Shown here in pieces: positions 56,162 to 64,000 of a stretch of 64,000 bases of DNA. The position numbers and the translations under genes are program-made. This DNA is from Membranipora membranacea. Lineage: Eukaryota; Bryozoa; Gymnolaemata; Cheilostomatida; Membraniporidae. Where the stretch lies: contig OU612075.1 of assembly GCA_914767715.1 (NCBI GenBank), positions 18,848,001-18,912,000 of the forward strand. Direction: 5' to 3'. Position 1 is the first letter of the stretch. Each line of letters starts with the position of its first letter. The notes under the pieces are model-generated. The model did not search any database and had not been told where the DNA came from. It worked only from the letters and a program-made list of their open reading frames with translations.

Positions 56162-56804
56162 CAGAAATTGTGCACTAGAGCACTTTTACCCAACCAAGAG
56201 GATTATTTTGTGAGACTATCAGCAGTAGCCATCCCTGAGTTAAGACTTTTCAGTGAATCACTTCATCAGAATCCTTTTATCAAGATAGCCAGTGACTGCA
56301 GGCATAGGCTGCATACTTAGGTCCCTGAGAGGCAGCCGTCACAGTAAAGACATTTGAGCCGACTGAAGGACAATTTTCAGATGGTGCTACAAGATTTTTA
56401 TGATATTCAATGTTATTTTTTACCAGAGCTTGCCAACTGTTGTATGTAATACCCTGGGGTATTTCAACAGTTTAATACAAATTAAGCTGTTATCTGTGAT
56501 GTTAAGATTAGCACCACTACCACATGGCAATGTTTTGTGATAATCTTTTTCCAACACAAAATTATCACCTAAACCCACCTAAACATTCTCTGACAAAGTA
56601 TATCAATATAAAACTCATCTTAAAAGGTGAATAATAAAGATTTGGAAGAGAAGTGCTGAAGTGATGCAGTTGGAATAAAACATAAATAAATGTAAATAAA
56701 TAAATATAATAAAATAAATAATGGAATATAAATGAAGTATTAAGACCCATCGCCCTCCGCCTCTACGATAGTACCCCACAGGATGAACATTTTCATGGGA
56801 GTTT
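56162..56804. mobile_element. Dispersed 640-bp repeat, copy 2
   Basis: Nearly identical to 49344-49987 in the same orientation. It has different flanks on both sides, so the shared limits define the element. Confidence 0.75.
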
Positions 56805-58496
56805 AAATTTTGCCTATTCATTGAAAAAAGTTGTTTAAAAATCTTTCCCGTTTTACTATTCTTGGCCAGGTCGCTTTATTCAAATCTATGAATATTTTTA
56901 TAATGTTTACCTGGAGTATTGTGGAAATGGTTATAGGGTGCGAATACTATATACCTTAGAGGACCTTGTGAAGTCTGTTTGATAAACAGCTTTAAAAAAT
57001 ACCACCACCACCAATATCACATGTAAACAATTGTAAGTATCAAATTATCTGATATATCATACGCTACACAAGGGTCGAGGCAACTTGCTTGACTTGTGAT
57101 GACCGCTGAGATGGCTTGAGAGATCACAGCACTAAAGTTTCATCGATCGCCAAGAACAACAGCAATGAAGAACCGAGACACAGTGTGCACTGGGCATGGT
57201 TTATAAGCATTTAGATGGCAAAAATACCAACTTTATAGAACCTTACACAAGGAAGGTTAGGGTTACCAATCTATTGGTTACATTTTTAACAGCTGGAATG
57301 ATTAGATGCACTTAATTATGTAAAATACAGGGCAAAACCTAAAATTTTCAATTGTCAATGCATCATTTTTCATACAACTGCTTTGAAATGTAGGGAGCCA
57401 AGAGAATATCACAGTCACATGTGTTGTGTTTGTTTATAAATTTATGATCATATCCATTGTCTGATTGTGTACGAGGGGTTTTGGTTATTTTCAATAAATA
57501 TTCTGGTGTCGCTCACCTGAGCGCCCTTATCAACCATTAGTGTTGTTGCCCATCGTTATTCGACTCAAAATGGTGCTATTATCAGAATCATTACAGTTAT
57601 TTTTTTGCGTAAAACTCCAGAAGTTATGTCGGTGATTGGCGGTATGAGGTCTAGTATAAGGACGCCTCAATAACACTTATGGGCCAATGGTTATCTTGAC
57701 ATATCAACACATTGCTAAGCTAACTTTGGCTTTCTCAGCCGATGCTTATCCAAAAGTTTGAAATGATGACCAGTGGGTGCATTTTAAATGTTTCTAGCCT
57801 TAAAATATGTAGATCCTAGTCTACCAAGAATGACTCGGCTCAGCTTTTCTTCATAACCAATTAATACAAATTCACGGATTAGTGGTAAACTACACAGAAT
57901 GGCAATTTGTGGAGAAAATACATCACAATATAACTTTGGGTAAGTGATTAGATCTAGCTCAAATTCTGGCAGTTTTTGCATTATGAATTGACTGACGTCC
58001 CAGTAACAACCTTTAAAAACTCAGGCAAGCTACTTGACAAATAAGTCAATCATAAGTAAATGGTCATACACTTGGTCGGGGTCAGATATGTCCCCCTAAT
58101 CCATGAATATATATCAGTGCACTGACCACAAACAAGAGTATGTTTTACGTACTAGATGACGATAAACTCCGTTTCAAGGAAGCTAATTGTTTTCAAGGTT
58201 CACAAGTCACTGGTATGTCAGCCAATGTATCGATGAGGAGAACATGTGCATGAGTGGCTTTTAACTTGTGCGGTGTACACAAGACAGTACATATCTGATA
58301 TTATTTTTTTAAATTACCGATGCTCCTTGAGGCCGTTTGTGATAGTGATAACACACCAAACTAGATTTCCCAGCCGTTTTGTGAGGGTTTTGATATATTT
58401 AACTTTAACACATACAATATTTCAGTGTTAACAAATACGAACTATGACAATTGCGTCAACAGATTAATTATAGGTTGTAAACCCTAATGGCGCTAA

Positions 58497-59199
58497 TGTT
58501 AACCCTAATGGCGCTAATGGTGGATTAAATGAGAAACTTTAGTTGAGTCTTGATGATTTCTGGCTTGTCTAGCTATAGGGAAGCCTTTAACCATAACCCT
58601 CATGACCACTCGGGATAAAAACTACCAGCTATCCTATTAAGAATGCTATGATCTGGAATCATCATAGAGTAATAAATAATAGTTATTCCAAACTCTATGC
58701 ACCGTTTTAAATAGCTTGCTCTTTCGATAATAATTGAGCTATGGAGCTAAACCGACTATCAAAGTGATCGCCAGATGCTGCTGAATCTATTGCAATTTTC
58801 AAACTTAAATTCCGATTGTAGCCAGTTGAGTTATCAATTTTTTACCCGAGCTGGGAACGGTAAATCAATGATAGCTATGAGTAAAAATCACTGTTTCTAC
58901 ACCCTCCAGTGACGTCGCGTCATCATAACTAAGTGCCTCAATGCTAATGCTCCATACAGTGTCCTGTCTAGGTTTATTATTAAGTCTATGTGTTAACCCT
59001 AATGGCGCTAATGGTGGATTAAAAGAGAAAATTTAGTTGAGTCTTGATGATTTCTGGCTTGTCTAGCTATAAGTGAAGCCTTTAATCCTAACCCTCATGT
59101 GCACTCAGGGGATTAAAACTACCAGCTATCCTATTAAGATTGCTATGATCTGGTATCATCATAGAGTAATAAATAATAATTATTCCAAACTCTATGGCA
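58497..59199. mobile_element. TG...CA direct-repeat pair, possible miniature LTR element
   Basis: Repeats 58497-58701 and 58991-59199 are about 205 bp each, highly similar, begin TGTTAACCCTAATGGCGC and end CTATGCA/CTATGGCA. The interior is about 290 bp with no ORF. A TRIM-type non-autonomous LTR retrotransposon would look like this, but no convincing primer site, polypurine tract or target duplication was seen, so a simple duplication is possible. Confidence 0.4.
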
Positions 59200-59523
59200 T
59201 CATGGCCTGGTACCGCTTCATTGACGTAACTCGTATTTACAATTCAGGAGATCAAGCCTTTTTCTCCCTTTCTCCTATCCCTGGCCAGGTTGACAGAAAC
59301 AACCAATTCTGAGTATGTACGATCGTTCCTGTATAAATACACAGCAATGTAAGAGTTGCCTTCCAACTAATAATGACTGATATATATTTAAGAAATTGGT
59401 GTCAAACTCAGCCTTGCATATACAAATTATGCATGATTGCTGTTTACTAAGCCTTGTTGAGTGATTTGTCTGTAGTCTCTGATATTATTGGCTCAGTATA
59501 TCAGCTGGTTATTTACTTGTTAT

Positions 59524-59585
59524 ATGTTGTCACAGAGTAAGGATATATTTATATATATATATATATCCTCACTCTGTGATGTTGT
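59524..59585. mobile_element. 48-bp palindromic element, copy 3, with perfect 7-bp target duplication
   Basis: The core 59531-59578 has arms CACAGAGTAAGGATA and TATCCTCACTCTGTG around an expanded TA centre. It is flanked on both sides by ATGTTGT (59524-59530 and 59579-59585). Confidence 0.65.
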
Positions 59586-60736
59586 TATCTTGCAATGTAT
59601 TAACCACATAGTGTGCTGCTTCTGCTGCTGCTTCTGCTGCTGTACAACAAGTGTTGGAGTTTCAGTCTATGTTTATGATTTGGTATTAGTTGTTTGTTCT
59701 CAAAGTTAATCAGTAACTGCATTTTGGTGTTGATGTGGGTCTGTCAAGGTCACCATGAAAAGAACAAATCTATATGAGCATCCGAAGCTTTTACTTCAAT
59801 GATGGTTAATTATACAGGTGATATGGAGGGGTTTTGCAACCTTTTTGGCTGTTTCTCGTCTATTAATGACAGCAGACCCATGAAAACTTGTACTTCGACA
59901 CACCCACTCTTTCAGATTTTGGTTTGCTCAATTCACATCATAATATTTAGACCACTCTCCCTTTTACTGGCAGAATCTTTCGGTAATAAGACGCTTTTTA
60001 TGCAATATCACGTAATGGACATCATCACCATTGCGATCAGCATGGAAAACTTGACCAGAAATAACCATCAAACCTATCCACAAGATTGTAAAAGGAAGCG
60101 CTGTCACTAAGCAAAATATAAATGAGCCATATCCTGATTACGTTTTTGCCAGTCTCAAGCCTTTTCAGAAAGGTGAAATGATATCATGATGTAGTACACT
60201 GTATAGTCTTGCTCCTCACTTTCTCTCTGTCACGCTAGAACCAGGACAAGCAAATCTCAACATCCAATCAAAATAATGCTGAGAGAAATGAATTCGAAAC
60301 ACCATCACATGTCATTCAGCAGTACCCTACCAAGCTGGCACACAGAATTGATAAATAAAACCAAGCATATAAAACTGCCCGTTGTTTTATTGTTGAACGG
60401 CACATTACAGTCATCACCCACTCGCATGAATACATCACATATCCCAAAGATGCAACAAGTTTCAGGCAAACATCCATATCACACTTTGTCTTGTTTTCAT
60501 CCTGTATCCACTATCATCACAATTATTTAGATAAACCTTTATTGTGCTGGAACTATATATGTATGTGCTGTTAGAGCTGACCCAACTAACGCTGACATGA
60601 TGTGTTGAAAGTATTGAATTTCTATAGGGAAAAAAACTTATTCAAAGTAGGCTCTGTTTATGCATAGTTTCTGACGACTTAAATTCTGTGACTTATGACC
60701 CTCCTACTGGTGATTATCCCTAGGCAAAGTATCAAT

Positions 60737-60808
60737 GTATACATGTATACATGTACACGTGGTACATGGTATACATGGTATACATGGTATGCATGGTATA
60801 CATGGTAA
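60737..60808. repeat. TATACATGG microsatellite
   Basis: About seven imperfect copies of a 9-10-bp unit of the form GGTATACAT. Confidence 0.9.
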
Positions 60809-61348
60809 AATAATGGACTAGGCTAGTGGTATACTGAGAAGGTCTGCATAGATGGATCTTTATTTTATAGTTAATTTTTGGTGTTTTGAATGGGTATTGC
60901 AGACTGTTATACAGAACCATAATTACGTTTGCTCCCAATTTGAAACCAACTCAAGCAAAAAGGGACGATATATTCATAAAAATGTCAATTAGCCCGCTAC
61001 CAGTCTTATAGAACTACCAATGGTAAACATGTAATGGGACTATTCAATGTAGTTTGCTAGCCTTGGGCCCAGAATTCATTAATCAGGATGATGAAGATCT
61101 GTGTCACTATCGCACCATCGTGAGCGTATCATTTCAAACAGATAAGTCAGTATAATTGAACAAAGCATTTTTTTACGAGTATTTTTTATATATTTTAATT
61201 TTATGATGAGAAAAGTTGGGTGCGTCAAGATCAGCACCCTCACTGAATATAAAAAAATTATCAGTTGTGATCAATAGAAGATGAGAACTGCACAGCTATT
61301 GGCTGTTTTGACCCCTTAAATGACAGTCAAATGATCAATGACAGTAAG

Positions 61349-61356
61349 TATAAAAG
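61349..61356 (+). promoter_or_regulatory. TATA box of copy C
   Basis: TATAAAAG lies 58 bp before the ATG. The CATCATTGCCTAGGTTGACT block, about 28 bp downstream, is shared with copy B and is the likely start-site region. Confidence 0.6.
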
Positions 61357-61413
61357 AAGCCTCTGTGAGTGGATACCATCATTGCCTAGGTTGACTGCTA
61401 AGAGAGCTGCATC

Positions 61414-63983
61414 ATGGATATGCCTAGGAATCTTCTCGCTGCTATTGGTAACCTCCTTCTTCTGAAATAATTTATCTCACAAATCACAGTCATCTATTAT
61501 AACCGAAAAAGATTGAAAAGTTTCCAACTTTTGATGACCGTATTTATTTCCCAATAGATTAGAAAACTAATATAACCAACAAACTAAAATCCATTATTGA
61601 GAAGCATCTTTTTTTTCACCATAAACCAGGCAAAGCCTTGTCGACAAATTTCATGCCCTTCAAAAAGTATCGAGTCAAACATTTGATTGCTTAGTATTAG
61701 GCAAAAAAACTGCACATATATCAATATATATATTACATAGATTCATTTCACAAGTTGATCATTAACATCTCGGATTCTGGAAATTGTCCAAAACTTGTTG
61801 TTCACTTTAGGGTAAAAAACTTGTACTGTATAATCAATTTTCAATGTTGTGTAATCCATAGCAGTTATCGAGTAGTTTTTTCTCTTTCCAGTTTTTGTTC
61901 TTTAGCTGATTGAAATATATACACAAACTCTGTTTACAGAGGTTATCAGGCCCTTGGAAGTAAGGGCTGCAGACAGCATCTAGCATGTTGAAAATCTGAC
62001 AGATAACATGTGGCCTAATCATTTTATTCGCTCTCTCATTTACAGGAATAGCTGTAATCTGTCTGACAGTGAACTCTCAAGGTATGAAAATATGTTGTTT
62101 AACTCCTTAACAAATGTGATATTGTCGACCGACATGGGTACATATATATGCGACGACTCATAAAATTTCCCTGTGAGAAAAATTGAGTTCAATTTTATAC
62201 TGTAAAAATTTGACATTAAAATATATCAAGCATCATGCATGACTGCAATTCAAATAAAAATAAAAATGCCCATGCATTTATGGATGTGTGGATCTGCTCA
62301 CTTCAACATCTATGGTTAACTATGGATGCAAGAAGATTCAATACTCAAGGTCAAGTTATTTCTTGTTTAATAGCTTTCCTCGATACGTGTGCTGAGATTG
62401 ACCCCTGCTTCGAAGTTCTCCAAAAAGACTGTGATGCATCAACAATGAGAGAAATATGTCTTAGGGTAAAATCAGGCTGCATCCTGGCCCTCACATCAGT
62501 CCCTCTTACAATTTGTGAGCCTGGAGGTGAGTGCTTTAATCATTAATATTGATTCTGGGACTGGCGGTATTATGGCTATTTGGGGAGGAATTACATCTGT
62601 AATTGGATCTAGCTTAAAACCTGGTAACTTTGATGTTATGCTTCGACTGAACCCCCCCCCCCCCCAGGTACAGTATTCAATCAATCATGCAAGCTGCTTG
62701 TCAAAAGTTTACAAGGGGTTGGCTGTCACATTTTTGAACCAATGAAAGATGAGAAATGCATTCCAGCAACCACACTTAAATTGCCTTATGATCATTCAAG
62801 GTCAGTTGTGTTCCCCTAATCCATAAATACACATTAGTGGTTTTAACCATTACTTGGGTTTCATATACATTTGAGTTTGATGAGCTTGTACAATGGTGCA
62901 AATAAGCTTGAGATAAAGACAGACAAATATGGGGAAATCAAGCAATAGTAACCATTAGTTGAAAAGCTGTATCTTACTTTTACTCATGAATTTGGGTTAA
63001 GTTGTTTTACATGTATCAGAATTTGTTTTCGGAAGAATGCCAATAAAGGCATTCACTGTATGGGAATCCTTGCTTTCATATACTATCAGATTGGGTTCTG
63101 CCTGAGAAGTTAATCAAATAATATTTCCATTTGATATTGTTAAATTTTCGTTTTTATTTTAATTCCAACAGGTCTTGCAGGTTCCACTGAACTGTCAAAC
63201 ATTACTAATGTCATTGGGTTAAAATGCTTTAGGTGTATCTGAATATTTCAGAAGAACTTTAAAAGAGGCACAGATTGTATGGAGGCTATAAATAAACTCG
63301 TCTGTAACATAGAAAAATTCATCCCACTTCTTGCTTTCCTATCCTTTCAAATTCGGTTCTGTCTGGGCACGTTATCCAATAATCTTTCCTATCTTCAGTT
63401 GTGTAAGGATTTAATTATTTTTTTCTCTAACTTACTTTACTTTATATAATTTTGCAGGTACGCCTCTTCCTAATGCTGCTGTGCTGGTGCCGTTTGATAA
63501 TGGAGATGAAGCTTGTGTATTGGTTCCTTCAACTTCAACTGCCCCAGTGTCGTTCAGTATTTCAGATGGTGCTGATCTTGATGATGATAATGGTAGTGGT
63601 GCTGAGCTGCCAAGCACTGAAACTTCTGCCGGAAGTAAGTTACATGTTATCAAAGTTAACATTTTGCCCCCCTTATTGGAAGTAAAAAATGCAGAAAGTG
63701 CCCGTCTGAGGAATTTATGCAAACAATGTAGAGCTTAAGGAATTTACAATTGTGGGCCTGCAGTGATGCCAATTTGATGGACATAAGCAATTGATGCAAA
63801 CTACAAAATTTATGTTTATTTGAAGCTGATGGGCCGACCACATTAGATACATTCTACAACCCCGGAAATGCCGAGATTACATGTCCGGTTGAAACTCCTG
63901 TGACATGCTCACCAGATCGAGGGCCAAGTTGTACAGGTGGCTTAAACTCATTGTATACAACAATCACGGTCACACCATTGCCT
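61414..63983 (+). CDS. TSP1-repeat family gene, copy C (N-terminal part, continues off the right edge)
   Basis: Exons 61414-61447, 62046-62081, 62374-62526, U1 63458-63634 and U2 63826-63983 join in frame (558 nt, 186 codons) and end in phase 0 at GTGAGT. The first two exons give a signal peptide (MDMPRNLLAAIGIAVICLTV). Exon 3 encodes a six-Cys segment (CAEIDPCFEVLQKDC...CLRV...GC...ICEPG). U1 is acidic (FDNGDEAC...DLDDDNGSG). U2 ends with CSPDRGPSCTGGLNSLYTT. By analogy with copies A and B, TSP1 exons should follow outside the window. The U2 acceptor TTTGAAG|CT was chosen because it alone keeps phase with the GTAAGT donor of U1 in all three copies and skips a TGA at 63792. This is the only copy with no defect in view. 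Confidence 0.65.
62374..62526 (+). CDS. Exon 3 of copy C: six-Cys domain missing from copies A and B
   Basis: 153 nt, phase 1 to 1, acceptor TTTAATAG, donor G|GTGAGT. Six cysteines lie in about 45 residues. Being symmetric it can be lost without a frameshift, and copy B lacks it through a deletion equivalent to about 62346-63174. No family was recognised. Confidence 0.65.
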
Positions 63984-64000
63984 GTGAGTATAAGCAGATC

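Larger units (their letters stand above)
56805..61348. other. Intergenic, repeat-rich, no gene recognised
   Basis: It holds the direct-repeat pair 58497-59199, the palindrome at 59531, a CTG/CTT-rich patch near 59620 and the TATACATGG repeat at 60737. ORFs up to about 100 codons have no recognisable features. The last part leads into the copy C promoter. Confidence 0.45.

Overview
The window is eukaryotic nuclear DNA from an animal, most likely an invertebrate. It is AT-rich, genes are split by spliceosomal introns (mostly GTAAGT/GTGAGT donors and pyrimidine-rich acceptors), and the coding exons encode typical metazoan extracellular modules: SEA, thrombospondin type 1 (TSP1), and Pro/Thr/Ser mucin domains. 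I cannot name the species. A sponge, cnidarian or other early-branching lineage would fit, but this is inference. No rRNA, tRNA or CRISPR was seen. All exon models below were built by hand from splice signals and reading-frame phase.

Left third (0.4-6.7 kb, minus strand): a secreted mucin-like gene, eight exons visible, running off the left edge. It has a signal peptide, a Cys-containing domain, Thr/Ser/Ala repeats and a second Cys-containing domain. Two 42-nt micro-exons lie in a local tandem duplication.

10.5-26.6 kb (minus strand): a 15-exon gene that assembles without a frame break into a 1,482-residue type II membrane mucin. It has a cytosolic tail of about 460 residues rich in tyrosine motifs, one transmembrane helix, an SEA domain with a GSVII cleavage motif, a long PTS domain, a ten-cysteine domain and N-glycosylated tail repeats. 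Its first intron holds a 46-bp G-rich minisatellite of exactly 14 units.

31-64 kb (plus strand): a decaying tandem family of secreted TSP1-repeat genes: an isolated exon pair (31.2-31.7 kb), copy A (32.4-37.7), copy B (40.3-46.3), relic exons and an orphan promoter (38.8, 46.9, 49.3, 50.3), and the start of copy C (61.4 kb to the right edge). Copies A and B carry different stops, frameshifts and exon losses; copy C is open as far as it can be read. A short segment of the N-terminal region differs strongly between copies while its flanks are almost identical.

Mobile and repeat DNA fills the rest: a 5'-truncated non-LTR retrotransposon with a full set of reverse-transcriptase motifs (52.2-54.2 kb), several MITE-like inverted-repeat elements, a 640-bp dispersed repeat present twice, a TG...CA direct-repeat pair, and three copies of a very short palindrome (30-48 bp), each flanked by a 7-bp direct repeat. 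That palindrome, the inverted-topology mucin and the diversifying, decaying TSP1 cluster are the main points of interest.
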